This document shows, piece after piece, positions 45,094-54,360 of a DNA stretch of 64,000 nucleotides. The translations under genes and the position numbers were made by a program. Source of the stretch: Thermomonas carbonis (GTDB lineage Bacteria; Pseudomonadota; Gammaproteobacteria; Xanthomonadales; Xanthomonadaceae); contig NZ_CP060719.1 of the NCBI RefSeq assembly GCF_014396975.1, forward strand, positions 2,080,001 to 2,144,000, read 5' to 3'. Under the pieces are notes generated by a model. The model was not told the DNA's origin, searched no databases, and was given only the letters and a program-made list of their open reading frames with translations. Numbering within the stretch: position 1 is the stretch's first letter; the number at the start of each line of letters is the position of its first letter.

Positions 45094-45975
45094 ATGCGCG
45101 GAAAGAGAGTGTGGTTGGGATTGGCCCTGCTGGCCTGCGCGCCGGCGATGGCGGCCTGTCCGCCGCCCGGACAGGATCGGGCCAGCCTGGAAACGTTGAA
45201 GTTGGCCGGTTTCGCGGTGGCGGAAGCGGCCGGCAAGCAGGCCATGGCGATGGGCTTGATCGATTGCCTCGGCGATCCCGATCCGCTGCTGCGCGATGGC
45301 ATCGCCTTCGAGGCCTTGCAGCACTGGATGCGCGCGGGCGATTTCGATGCTGCAGTACTTCGTGGCCTGCGCGATGCGTTGTTCGCACGCCTCGAAGCGC
45401 CGGATCCACAGGGCGTGTCGCGGCCGTTCGCCGCGCTGGTGCTGGCCGAGGTGGCACGCACCGACCGGGTCGCGCCATGGATGTCGCCGACCGAGCGCGA
45501 CGCGATGCTGGCGCGTGCCACGGCGTATCTCGGGTCGGTGCAGGACTACCGCGGCTTCGAGGCCGGGATCGGCTGGCGTCACGGCGTCGCCCACGCTGCC
45601 GACTGGCTGCTGCAGCTGTCGCTGAACCCGGCGCTGGACGCCGCGCAACTGCAGCGCATCCTCGATGCGCTCGCGTTGCAGGCCGTTCCGGCATCGGGCC
45701 ATGCCTACGTGTTTGGCGAGTCCGACCGGCTGGTGCAGCCGGTCGCCTATGTGGCTCGCCGCGGCATGTTGACCGAAGCCGCCTGGCAGACGTGGTTGGA
45801 TCGCCTGACGGCGAGGCTCGGCCCCATGCCAGCGAGCGGCGACGCAGCCTGGCTGGCGCGCCGGCATGACCTCAGCGCGTTCCTCGCTGCCCTCTATATC
45901 CAGGCGGATGCGAGCCAGAACGAGGCGCTGCGCGCGCTGAAGCCGCTCATCGCGAAGGCGTTGCTCGGCGGCTAA
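45094..45975 (+). CDS. DUF2785 family secreted protein
   Basis: A 293-residue protein starting MRGKRVWLGLALLACAPAMA, a signal peptide, so probably periplasmic. The helix-rich remainder (TLKLAGFAVAEAAGKQAMAMG, GFEAGIGWRHGVAHAADWLLQ, YVFGESDRLVQPVAYVARRG) matches DUF2785, with no known catalytic residues. It comes 3 bases after the DUF4349-type gene; the two are probably one unit in the envelope. It is convergent with the small acidic-protein gene. Confidence 0.8.
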   Translation: MRGKRVWLGLALLACAPAMAACPPPGQDRASLETLKLAGFAVAEAAGKQAMAMGLIDCLGDPDPLLRDGIAFEALQHWMRAGDFDAAVLRGLRDALFARLEAPDPQGVSRPFAALVLAEVARTDRVAPWMSPTERDAMLARATAYLGSVQDYRGFEAGIGWRHGVAHAADWLLQLSLNPALDAAQLQRILDALALQAVPASGHAYVFGESDRLVQPVAYVARRGMLTEAAWQTWLDRLTARLGPMPASGDAAWLARRHDLSAFLAALYIQADASQNEALRALKPLIAKALLGG

Positions 45976-45981
45976 CCGGCG

Positions 45982-46281
45982 TCACTCGCCGTCGCCGTCT
46001 TCCTCGAACTCGACCAGCATGTCGAGGTCGAAGGCCAGCGCTTCGACGGCCTCGCGCACACGCCGGGCAGTCGATTCGTTCGGCGCATCGACCTCGATTT
46101 CGTGCGCGCTGGGGCCCTGCAGGTCACTCAGGCCGGCCGAACTGGAATCGGCATCGTCCATCCGCGGCATCAGGTCGGCGACTTCCTCGACGTGTTCGAT
46201 GCCGTCCAGGCTCTGCAAGAGGTTGGAAACGGCGCGGACATCGTCCTCGTTGCCGGTCAGGCGGATGCGCAACAGGGGCAT
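45982..46281 (-). CDS. Small acidic protein, ACT-like layout
   Basis: A 99-residue acidic protein (MPLLRIRLTGNEDDVRAVSNLLQSLDGIEHVEEV, then LMPRMDDADSSSAGLSD). The beta-alpha-beta start looks like an ACT- or ferredoxin-like fold, then a disordered acidic loop and a second helix (ARRVREAVEALAFDLDML). I know it only as a conserved hypothetical. It converges with the DUF2785 gene and has no clear partner. No enzymatic motif. Confidence 0.65.
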   Translation of the reverse strand: MPLLRIRLTGNEDDVRAVSNLLQSLDGIEHVEEVADLMPRMDDADSSSAGLSDLQGPSAHEIEVDAPNESTARRVREAVEALAFDLDMLVEFEEDGDGE

Positions 46282-46430
46282 GGGCGTGGCTTCCTTCGGG
46301 GGAACCGCAGGCTAGGCGGCACCAGGCGAAGGCCGGGTGATGGCGCTGGACGCTGGCGCATGGCCGCGGGTAGATTGCCGTGGTCGCGTTTGGGGAACGC
46401 GACTCCGCACGATCGCAGCCAAGGGCGTCA

Positions 46431-48457
46431 ATGAAGACCACTACACCGACCGTCAGCGTGGAGGCCGCGCTTGCGCATGGCATGCGCATGCTCGAGCACG
46501 ATCCGCTGATGGCCTCCGAGCAGGCGCGGCAGATCCTGCATGCTTCCCCGGTGATCCGGTCGCGCGATTGTTGCTGGGGATGGCGCACAACGCATTGGGC
46601 GAACCGTTGCGCGCCATCGAGATCCTGCAGCCGTTGTCGGTTGAGCAGCCTGCTGCACCGCGGGTGTGGATGGAACTTGGCCTGGCATTGATCGCGCACG
46701 ATGAGCCGCAGGCGGCGAGCAATGCACTCGCGCAGGCAGCACGCCTGCAACCCGGTCTGCCCAGGGTATGGCTGCATCTGGCCTTGTTGCTGGACGCGGC
46801 GGGCGATCGCGGGCGCGCGGCGCATGCCTATCTGGCGCATGCACGCAATGGCGGGCAGGACCCGCAGCTGCTGGTCGCCGGCGAGGCCCTCTCCGGCGGT
46901 CGCCTGCCCGAAGCCGAGGACGCCCTGCGCGACCGCCTGCGTGAATTCCCGACCGATGTGGCGGCTTTGCGCATGCTGGCCGAACTCGCTGCACGCATTG
47001 GCCGCAACGAGCAGGCGATCGAGTTGCTGCATCGCTGCCTGGAACTGGCTCCGGGTTTCGCGATGGCGCGCCACCAGTACGCATTGATGCTGGATCGCGG
47101 CAATCGCCACCAGGAGGCATTGGTCGAGATCGATGCGCTGCTCGGCGACGATCCCGACAACCAGGGGCTTCGCAACCTGAAGGCGGTGGTGCTGGGCAAG
47201 TTGGGCGACTACGGTGATGCGATCCGCCTGTACGAGTCGATCCTGCGCGAACGGCCCAAGGATGCGCGCATCTGGATGAGCCTGGGCCACGCACTCAAGA
47301 CCGAGGGCCAGACCGATCGCGCGATCACCGCCTATCGGCGTGCACTGGAGATCGATCCCGGCTTCGGCAGCGCCTGGTGGAGCCTGGCCAACCTCAAGAC
47401 CGTGCGTTTCGATGCGCACGACATCGCCGCGATGCAGGCGCAACTGCAACGCACGGGGCTAGCCGACGAGCAGCGTCTGCAGGTGGAATTCGCGCTGGGC
47501 AAGGCGCTGGAGGATGCCGGCGATTACCAGGCGTCCTTTGCCCATTACGAACAAGGCAACCTCCTGCGTCGCAAGCAATTGCCCTACGACGCCCGCCAGG
47601 GCACGCAGCGTCGACGCCGCGCGCAGATGGTCTATACGCCGGGGTTCTTTCGCGAACGCGCCGGCAGCGGCGATTCCGATCCCGCACCGATTTTCATCGT
47701 CGGCATGCCGCGTGCGGGCTCGACTCTGGTCGAACAGATCCTGTCCAGCCATCGGCAGGTCGAAGCGACGATGGAACTGCCCGACCTGATCACGATCGTG
47801 CGCGACCTGCGCGCGCGCAAACCGAGACCGGAAACCACGTCGTACCACGACATCGTCGAAGAACTCGCCATGCCGGAGTTCCGTGCGCTGGGCCAGCGTT
47901 ACCTGGAGACGTCGAGGGTGCAGCGCAAGCTGGGCCTGCCGTTCTTCATCGACAAGATGCCGAACAACTTCGCCCATGTCGGCCTGATCCAGTTGATCCT
48001 GCCGAACGCGAAGATCATCGACGCGCGCCGCCATCCCATGGCCTGCTGCTTCTCCAACTTCAAGCAGCATTTCGCCCGCGGCCAGGCCTTCAGCTACGAC
48101 CTGGGGGACATGGGGCGCTACTACGCCGACTACGTGGCGCTGATGGCGCACTTCGACGCAGTCATGCCCGGACGCGTGCACCGGGTCATCTACGAAGACA
48201 TGGTGGCCGATACCGAAACCCAGGTGCGCGCATTGCTCGACTATTGCGGGCTGGCGTTCGACGAACGCTGCCTGCGCTTCTTCGAGAACGACCGCCCGGT
48301 GCGCACCGCCAGTTCGGAGCAGGTGCGCCAGCCGATCTACCGCGAGGGCGTGGACCAGTGGCGGCACTTCGAGCCCTGGCTCGGGCCGCTGGAACGCGCG
48401 CTCGGCCCGGTCCTGCAGCATTACCCGGCACCGCCGCCGGGCGTTCCACAACCATAA
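46431..48457 (+). CDS. TPR-sulfotransferase family protein (frameshifted)
   Basis: About 675 residues once the frame moves one base near 46550 (CCCCGG should be CCCCGGG): MKTTTPTVSVEAALAHG..HASP joins GDPVARLLLGMAHNALG. The first 380 residues hold TPR units (e.g. AIRLYESILRERPKDARIWMSLG, AITAYRRALEIDPGFG). The last 270 residues form a sulfotransferase domain with the PAPS motif FIVGMPRAGSTLVEQ and the DARRHPMACC stretch. It should transfer sulfate from PAPS to an unknown acceptor, perhaps a protein tyrosine or a polysaccharide. The TonB receptor gene follows 44 bases later. Confidence 0.86.
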
Positions 48458-48501
48458 GGCGGACCACCGTCATTCGCAGCCAGCAAACCGGGGAACACGA
48501 C

Positions 48502-50976
48502 ATGCACGCAAGCAAGCGCAACAGCCGCAAGACCGTTTTGCCCAGTCCGCACCGCCGCCTGCCGCTGGCAGTCGCCATCGCGATGGTGATGTGCGCGCCA
48601 CAGGCATGGGCGCAGGATGCCGCCCCGGAGGGTCAGGAGAAGGACGCGCGCACCCTCGACACGGTCACGGTGACCGCGCAGAAACGCGAGGAGAACCTGC
48701 AGAAGGTGCCGATCAGCCTGCAGGTGCTGGGCAACACCCAGCTGGAGCAGCAGAACGTCTCCGACTTCGACGACTACGCCAAGCTGATCCCCAGCCTGAC
48801 TTACGGCACCGCCGGCGGCGGCGTGTTCTCCGGCCCCGGCTTCGTGCAGGTGTACATGCGCGGCATCGCCAGCGGCGGCGACGGCAACCACTCCGGTTCC
48901 CAGCCCAGCGCCGGCATGTACCTGGACGACCAGCCGATCACCACGATCCAGGGCGCGCTGGACATCCACATGTACGACATCGAGCGCGTCGAGGCGCTGG
49001 CCGGTCCGCAGGGCACGCTGTACGGCGCCAGTTCGCAGTCCGGCACGGTGCGCATCATCACCCGCAAGCCGGATTCGTCGGCGTTCTCGGCCGGCTATTC
49101 GGTGGAAGCCAACGGCATCGACGGCGGCGGCTTCGGCCACGTGCTGGAAGGCTTCGTCAACATCCCGATCAGCGACCGCGCCGCGGTGCGCCTGGTCGGC
49201 TGGCAGAAGCACGATGCCGGCTACGTGGACAACATCCGCGGCACCCGCACCTATCCGACCTCGGGCATCACCGACGACAACGCCGACCTGGCCGAGGACG
49301 ATTACAACACCGCCGACACCATGGGCCTGCGCGGCGCGTTGCGCTTCGACATCAACGACAACTGGACGATCACCCCGCAGCTGATCGCGCAGAAGCAGAA
49401 GGCCTACGGCAGCGCCGGCATCGACCCCAACACCGGCAACCCGGACATGGGCTACGACGCCTCCAGCGGCGACATGGCGGTGAAGCATTTCTTCCCGGAA
49501 TCGTCCAACGATCGCTGGCACCAGGCGGCGCTGACGGTGGAGGGCAAGATCGGCAACTTCGACCTGACCTACGTGTTCTCGCAGCTCAAGCGCGATGTCG
49601 ATTCCGAATCCGACTACAGCGACTACGGCTTCTGGTACGACACCCTGGCGGGCTACGGCGCTTATTTCTACGACGACAACGGCGACTACATCAATCCGGC
49701 GCAGTACATCCAGGCGACCGACGGCTACAAGCGCACCAGTCACGAGCTGCGAGTGTCCTCTCCGCAGGAGAACCGTTTCCGCATGGTCGCCGGCCTGTTC
49801 TGGCAGCAGCAGAGCCACGACATCTTCCAGCGCTACAAGGTCGACAACCTCACCCAGGATTTCTGGGTCAACGGCTGGGAAGACACCATCTGGCTGACCG
49901 CGCAACAGCGCAAGGATCGCGACGAGGCGGTGTTCGGCGAACTGTCGTTCGACATCACCGACGCGATCACCGTGACCGGTGGCATGCGCTGGTTCAAGGC
50001 CAACAATTCGCTGAAGGGCTTCTTCGGCTACGGCGACGGCTTCAGCGGCAGCACCGGTGTCTCGCAGTGCTTCTCCAACGAAGCATTCAACGGCGCGCCC
50101 TGCACCAACCTGGACAAGCGCGTCAGCGAGCGCGACTCGCTGGGCAAGGTCAACCTGACTTGGCAGATCGACGACAACAAGATGATCTACGCGACCTGGT
50201 CGGAAGGCTACCGGCCGGGCGGCATCAACCGTCGCGGCACGCTGCCGCCGTACACGTCCGACTTCCTGACCAACTACGAGTTGGGCTGGAAGACCACGTG
50301 GGGCAATGCCTTCGTGTTCAACGGGGCGCTGTTCCGCGCCGATTGGGAGGATTTCCAGTTCTCCTACCTGGGGCAAAACGGCCTGACCGAGATCCGCAAT
50401 GCCAACAGTGCGCAGGTCGATGGCCTGGAGCTCGACCTCAGCTGGGCGGCCAGCTACAACCTTCAGATCAGCGGCGGCTTCGCCTGGTACGACGCCAAGC
50501 TGACCCGCAACTACTGCGGCTGGATCCGTCCCGACGGCGAACCGGAAACGGTCTGCCCGCCCGGCACGCTGAATCCCAACGGCGATCCGGTCGATGGCCC
50601 GCAGGCTGCATCCGGCACGCGCCTGCCGATCACCCCGAAGTTCAAGGGTGCGTTGAATGCCCGCTACACCTGGGACCTCGCCGGCGGAGAAGCCTACTGG
50701 CAGGCCTCGGCCTCGCACGTCGGCAATCGCCGGGTCGACCTGCGCGAAGCCGAGACCGCATTGCTCGGCACCCTGGCCGCGTACACCACGGCCGATGTTT
50801 CGGTGGGCTGGAGCAAGGACAACTGGTCGATCGACCTGTTCCTGAAAAACGCCTTCGATGAACGCGCCGAGATGAGCCGCTTCGCCCAGTGCGCCGCGCT
50901 GACCTGCGGCAACCAGCCGTACACGGTGATCGCGCAACCGCGCACGTTCGGGATCCGCTTCAGCCAGTCGTTCTGA
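48502..50976 (+). CDS. TonB-dependent outer-membrane receptor
   Basis: An 824-residue receptor: signal peptide MHASKRNSRKTVLPSPHRRL..QAWAQ, TonB-box-like LDTVTVTA, plug domain (LQKVPISLQVL to ALAGPQGTLYGASSQSGTVRI) and a 22-strand barrel ending with Phe (RFSQSF). Barrel strands are Asp/Tyr-rich. It takes up an unknown ligand, perhaps an iron chelate or a polysaccharide fragment, driven by TonB. A start upstream inside the sulfotransferase gene is open but has no signal peptide, so ATG 48502 is used. A strong hairpin follows. Confidence 0.92.
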   Translation: MHASKRNSRKTVLPSPHRRLPLAVAIAMVMCAPQAWAQDAAPEGQEKDARTLDTVTVTAQKREENLQKVPISLQVLGNTQLEQQNVSDFDDYAKLIPSLTYGTAGGGVFSGPGFVQVYMRGIASGGDGNHSGSQPSAGMYLDDQPITTIQGALDIHMYDIERVEALAGPQGTLYGASSQSGTVRIITRKPDSSAFSAGYSVEANGIDGGGFGHVLEGFVNIPISDRAAVRLVGWQKHDAGYVDNIRGTRTYPTSGITDDNADLAEDDYNTADTMGLRGALRFDINDNWTITPQLIAQKQKAYGSAGIDPNTGNPDMGYDASSGDMAVKHFFPESSNDRWHQAALTVEGKIGNFDLTYVFSQLKRDVDSESDYSDYGFWYDTLAGYGAYFYDDNGDYINPAQYIQATDGYKRTSHELRVSSPQENRFRMVAGLFWQQQSHDIFQRYKVDNLTQDFWVNGWEDTIWLTAQQRKDRDEAVFGELSFDITDAITVTGGMRWFKANNSLKGFFGYGDGFSGSTGVSQCFSNEAFNGAPCTNLDKRVSERDSLGKVNLTWQIDDNKMIYATWSEGYRPGGINRRGTLPPYTSDFLTNYELGWKTTWGNAFVFNGALFRADWEDFQFSYLGQNGLTEIRNANSAQVDGLELDLSWAASYNLQISGGFAWYDAKLTRNYCGWIRPDGEPETVCPPGTLNPNGDPVDGPQAASGTRLPITPKFKGALNARYTWDLAGGEAYWQASASHVGNRRVDLREAETALLGTLAAYTTADVSVGWSKDNWSIDLFLKNAFDERAEMSRFAQCAALTCGNQPYTVIAQPRTFGIRFSQSF

Positions 50977-50998
50977 GTCGGGCGAGCGTCACCAACAG

Positions 50999-51026
50999 GA
51001 AGGCCGCCCTCGCGCGGCCTTCTTTT
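50999..51026 (+). terminator. Rho-independent terminator after the TonB receptor
   Basis: GAAGGCCGC at 50999-51007, loop CCTCGC, GCGGCCTTC at 51014-51022, then TTTT. It lies 22 bases after the receptor stop and 24 bases before the end of the convergent cupin-DUF2867 gene. Confidence 0.88.
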
Positions 51027-51050
51027 CTCCGATACGCGAGGGGACATGTT

Positions 51051-52453
51051 TCAGAGGGCGATCGCCGTCGCCGGATCCGTGGCCGGATGCAGCCGGCGTT
51101 GCGCGTGCTCGACCGCGAGCAACAGCATCGCCGGCGAGACGTAGCGGCGATGCGCGCCTTCGATGCAGGCCATGTAGAAACGGCCGAAGAGGTTGCGCGC
51201 CTGCACGCGCGTCCCAAGGGTGATCCGCGCTTCATCGCCCGCAATGCGCACGCCCACGCAGGAGCGGAAACGCAGGTGGCGGTCGTCGGCGCCGAGCAGG
51301 ACCTGAGCATGCAGTCCGCGCGGGTCGGTGGCCTGGTCGAGCACCGGATGGCGACCGGCGAACAGGTTGTCGCGATTCGGCGAAAGCAGCGACGACACCG
51401 GGCACCCCAACGGCGACGTGCGCAGGCGCAGCGGGCGTACCAGCACATTGCGCAGGCGCATCAGCCAGCTCACGCCGGCCGGTCGATTGGCCAGGAATCC
51501 TTCCAGCACATCGGCAAGCAGGTCGCTTGCCAGTTGGCCACGCAGGTTGGCGGCATGCAGCACCACTTCGAAGCTGTCCTCGTGTTCGAATCCTTCGCTC
51601 AATTGCGAAGACAGCAACGAACCCGCGGGCGGTGATGCGAGTTCGGTCACTGCACGGCCGCGACGGGCGATGAAACCGCCGGCGGTGCGCCACGCCTCTG
51701 CAAGTCCGCGCAGGCGTCCGGCGGCGCGACGAACGACGCTGCAGCCCGAATCCAACAGACCTCCCGGGGGGCCGTCCAGCGACAGTGCAATGGTTGGTAT
51801 ATCCCCGGAGCACGGTGGATGCGCGTGCAGATGGGCGAGCACGGTATCGGGCAACAGTTCTGTCAGGCCGGGGATATCGGCCTTGCCGGAGGCCACCAGC
51901 ATGGCCAACGCAGGATCGTCGATGCCCCGCGTTCGTCGGTATGGCAGGACAGGGCGAACAGCGCGGGATGACCCGGTTTCAATGGCATGAATCGGTGCCA
52001 GGTGCCGCCGCCGAAGCGCACGGTGAACAGGCAGTCCGGCGGGATGTCGACATGGTGCAGGGCGTCGACGAAGGCGGTCGGCGAGGCTTGCATCGCCGCA
52101 TCGGACACGGTGGAGAAACACAGCTGCGTGCCACCGCTGCCGGAGATCGCGGTGAACACGCGGTGGCCTGCATGGCGATGGAACGGGTGGCCCTCTGGTC
52201 CGACCGCGAACGAGAACAGCGCGGTGGATTCGCCGCGGGCGAAGTCGGTGGCGGCGATGCTCGCGGAGGGCTCGTCGAGCGCGTCGATGAAACCGGCTTG
52301 GCCATGCTGGCGCTTGCCGGTCTGGCGGAACAGGTCATCGCCGGCACCATGGCCGAGTTGCGCCACCAGGCTGACTTCGACCGGCAGGCGTCCGTGGCGG
52401 TGTTCGATGCGGGCGGTGGGGAACCCGCGGGCGGGGCGGGAGACGGTGGGCAT
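51051..52453 (-). CDS. Cupin-like protein with C-terminal DUF2867-type domain (frameshifted)
   Basis: About 467 residues after one repair: ALSCHTDERG ends one frame and DDPALAMLVASGK starts the next; one extra C in CCCC at 51925-51928 joins them as DERGGIDDP. The N-terminal half looks like a cupin (GHPFHRHAGHRVFTA and FGGGTWHRFMPL, with His ligands). The last 130 residues (VLLGADDRHLRFRSCVGVRI; GTRVQARNLFGRFYMACIEG) match DUF2867. The fusion is unusual; function unknown, but a metal- or small-ligand-binding role is plausible. Start has GAAGGAG upstream. It follows an ArsR-type repressor gene by 28 bases. Confidence 0.75.
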
Positions 52454-52481
52454 GGCGTGCTCCTTCGGGAGAATCCTTCGA

Positions 52482-52799
52482 TCAGCGCGCCTTTGCCTTC
52501 GTCTTGGCGCGCGACTCGCGTTTCAACGGACCCGCCGTCGGGCAAAGCTCGAAGGCGAAGCCGGTCAGCGTATTGACGAGGTTGTCGCCGTTGAGGCGAT
52601 ACACGATGAACTGGCCACGGCGCTCGCCCGAGACCAGCCCGGCGGCTTCCAGCAGGGACAGGTGCCGGGAGATCGCGGGCGCGGTCATCGAGAAGCGTTC
52701 GCCGATCTCCCCGGCGCTGAGTTCGCCTGCAGACAGGTAAGCAAGGATTTGCCGGCGTGCCGAGGACGAGAGGGCTTCGAAGATGCGATCCGCGCTCAT
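52482..52799 (-). CDS. ArsR/SdpR-like winged-helix repressor
   Basis: A 105-residue ArsR-fold regulator without metal-binding cysteines: SSSARRQILAYLSAGELSAGEIGERFSMTAPAISRHLSLLEAAGLVSGERRGQFIVYRL is the DNA-binding core, close to the SdpR type. The last 25 residues form a Lys/Arg tail (KRESRAKTKAKAR). It most likely represses itself and the cupin-DUF2867 gene 28 bases downstream through the palindrome just upstream. Start is ATG 52799; a TTG at 52805 is also in frame. Confidence 0.9.
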   Translation of the reverse strand: MSADRIFEALSSSARRQILAYLSAGELSAGEIGERFSMTAPAISRHLSLLEAAGLVSGERRGQFIVYRLNGDNLVNTLTGFAFELCPTAGPLKRESRAKTKAKAR

Positions 52800-52805
52800 G
52801 TGCAA

Positions 52806-52837
52806 TTCAATGATTAACTATTTCGTTAATCATTGAA
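52806..52837. promoter_or_regulatory. Operator palindrome of the ArsR/SdpR-like regulator
   Basis: A perfect 13-base inverted repeat, TTCAATGATTAAC and GTTAATCATTGAA, six bases apart. It begins six bases upstream of the regulator ATG. It is AT-rich against a GC-rich background, contains the ATTAAC...GTTAAT core common for ArsR-type repressors and lies where a promoter must be. Confidence 0.82.
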
Positions 52838-52870
52838 GCATCGGACGTGCTTGTCAAGCCCTGCAAACAG

Positions 52871-52894
52871 GAAGGCCGCCCGGAGGCGGCCTTC
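52871..52894 (-). terminator. Hairpin terminator after the cyclophilin gene
   Basis: GAAGGCCGCC, loop CGGA, GGCGGCCTTC, ten perfect base pairs. On the reverse strand it lies 22 bases after the cyclophilin stop; a short CTGTTT follows rather than a full U-run. It separates that gene from the ArsR promoter. Confidence 0.65.
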
Positions 52895-52916
52895 GTCCAT
52901 CAGTGCCTGGGCGTCA

Positions 52917-53837
52917 TCACTTCGCCGGCGTTGCCCGCACCGGCAACGGCACGTTGCACAGGTCGATGTGGCCGACCGGGATCGTGTAGAAGCCGTCGAC
53001 GCGGTTGCGGCGGGCCTCGGTGGCATCGATGAAGGCCTGGCTGTCGGTGCGCAGCAATTGCAACGGGGTGCGCTGCGCTTCGGGCACATCGCTGGCGAGC
53101 TTGATGGAGAGGATCGGCGCGCGCTGCTCGGGCTTCTCGTAGAAGCCCATCGGTTCCGGGCCGCGCGGGATGACGCTCAGCAGCTCCATGCCCTTGACCA
53201 CCCGGCCGACCGCGCTCAACTGGCGATCCAGCGCACGCGGTGCCTGTCCGATGGCGACGTAAAGCTCCGCGCCGATGCTGCTGTCGGGGGCGTTGTTGCG
53301 GCCGGCACCAAGCATGCCGTAGCAGTGGGCCATCCACGCCTTGCCTGTCTTCGGGTCGCGCGCGGCGGGCATGCCGTCGATGAAACCGACCTCGGGTGCC
53401 CAGCCGTCGATGTCGGGCAGCTTGTCGAAGCGCGCGCCCTTGGCATCGCGGGTGAATTCGGCGGGCAGCTTGGTGCGGGTGCCCGAAGGGTAGGCCTTCG
53501 CCTTTCCGGCTTCCTCGCCCTCGGCATCGCCGAACTGGACCACGAAGTTGTCCTGCGAGCGATAGATCGCCAGGCCATCCCAGAAGCCGCCCTTGGCCAT
53601 GGTCTTGATGTTGGCCACGTGCTCCGGCGCAAAGCCCGGTGCGAGCTCGATGACCACGCGACCGGCCGGCAATTCCATGTACAGGGTGTTGGCCGGGTCG
53701 AGGTCGCGCCAGGCGCTCGCCGGCGCGGCATCGATGATTTCCTTGGCGCTGCGGTATTTGGGCTTGGCGGCGTCCTGCGCCAACGCGGGCGCGACGATGG
53801 CGAACGACAGGGCGATGGCGAGCAAGGCAGGGCGCAT
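52917..53837 (-). CDS. Periplasmic cyclophilin-type peptidyl-prolyl isomerase
   Basis: A 306-residue protein with signal peptide [21 protein letters not shown]. The cyclophilin domain (about 50-220) shows [29 protein letters not shown], and later [11 protein letters not shown] and [13 protein letters not shown]; some catalytic positions differ from classical cyclophilins, as is usual in this long branch. It would assist folding of proline-containing proteins in the periplasm. The start is placed at ATG 53837 because it gives the signal peptide. Confidence 0.88.
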   Translation of the reverse strand: MRPALLAIALSFAIVAPALAQDAAKPKYRSAKEIIDAAPASAWRDLDPANTLYMELPAGRVVIELAPGFAPEHVANIKTMAKGGFWDGLAIYRSQDNFVVQFGDAEGEEAGKAKAYPSGTRTKLPAEFTRDAKGARFDKLPDIDGWAPEVGFIDGMPAARDPKTGKAWMAHCYGMLGAGRNNAPDSSIGAELYVAIGQAPRALDRQLSAVGRVVKGMELLSVIPRGPEPMGFYEKPEQRAPILSIKLASDVPEAQRTPLQLLRTDSQAFIDATEARRNRVDGFYTIPVGHIDLCNVPLPVRATPAK

Positions 53838-54000
53838 GGGGCATCCGGAATACGGGAAAGGCCGAAGCATAGCGTCCGCATCGGGTCGGGCAACGGGTGC
53901 GTTGATCGGGCTCTAATGCGATGACGTGACTACTGGCACATTCGCTATATCGAATTGAATACTAGTGTTCGTTCCAACATAGCCCCCGGCGAATCCGCAG

Positions 54001-54360
54001 ATGGACGAAGCCCTGTTACGGAAATTCCACAAGGAGCTCAGCGCCGGCACGGTGTCGCTCGCCTTGTTGGCGGTGGTGGCGGCCTCGGTCGAGCCGATGT
54101 ACGGCTACCAGATCGCCAAGCGGCTGGAGCAGACCGGCGACGGCGTGCTGGCCGGCAAGCAGAGCGCGCTGTATCCGGTGCTGCGCAATCTCGAAGGCGC
54201 CGGCCTGCTCGACAGCTTCGTCGAGCCCTCGGTCAGCGGGCCGCCGCGCCGCTACTACCGTGCGACGCCTGCCGGCCGCGACGCCCTGGTCGACTGGACC
54301 GCCGCCTGGCGCGCCACCCGCGATTCCCTCGATGCCGTGCTCAAGGAAGCCACCGCATGA
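54001..54360 (+). CDS. PadR family transcriptional regulator
   Basis: A 119-residue PadR regulator: MDEALLRKFHKELSAGTVSLALLAVVA then winged helix MYGYQIAKRLEQ..SALYPVLRNLEGAGLL, RRYYRATPAGRDAL. These respond to small ligands or membrane stress and often repress a neighbouring gene. The next gene starts inside its stop (ATGA at 54357), so they are coupled. An AT-rich stretch with TATATCGAATTGAATAC at about 53946-53962 upstream is the likely promoter/operator. Confidence 0.92.
   Translation: MDEALLRKFHKELSAGTVSLALLAVVAASVEPMYGYQIAKRLEQTGDGVLAGKQSALYPVLRNLEGAGLLDSFVEPSVSGPPRRYYRATPAGRDALVDWTAAWRATRDSLDAVLKEATA

Noticed and set aside
47377..48501. Upstream extension of the TonB receptor frame by 375 codons.
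   Set aside because: It is a shadow frame of the sulfotransferase gene; the signal peptide starts at 48502.
51863..52121. Cupin-half and DUF2867-half as two separate genes.
   Set aside because: No start codon with ribosome binding site for the second half, and a single added C gives a continuous protein at the boundary.
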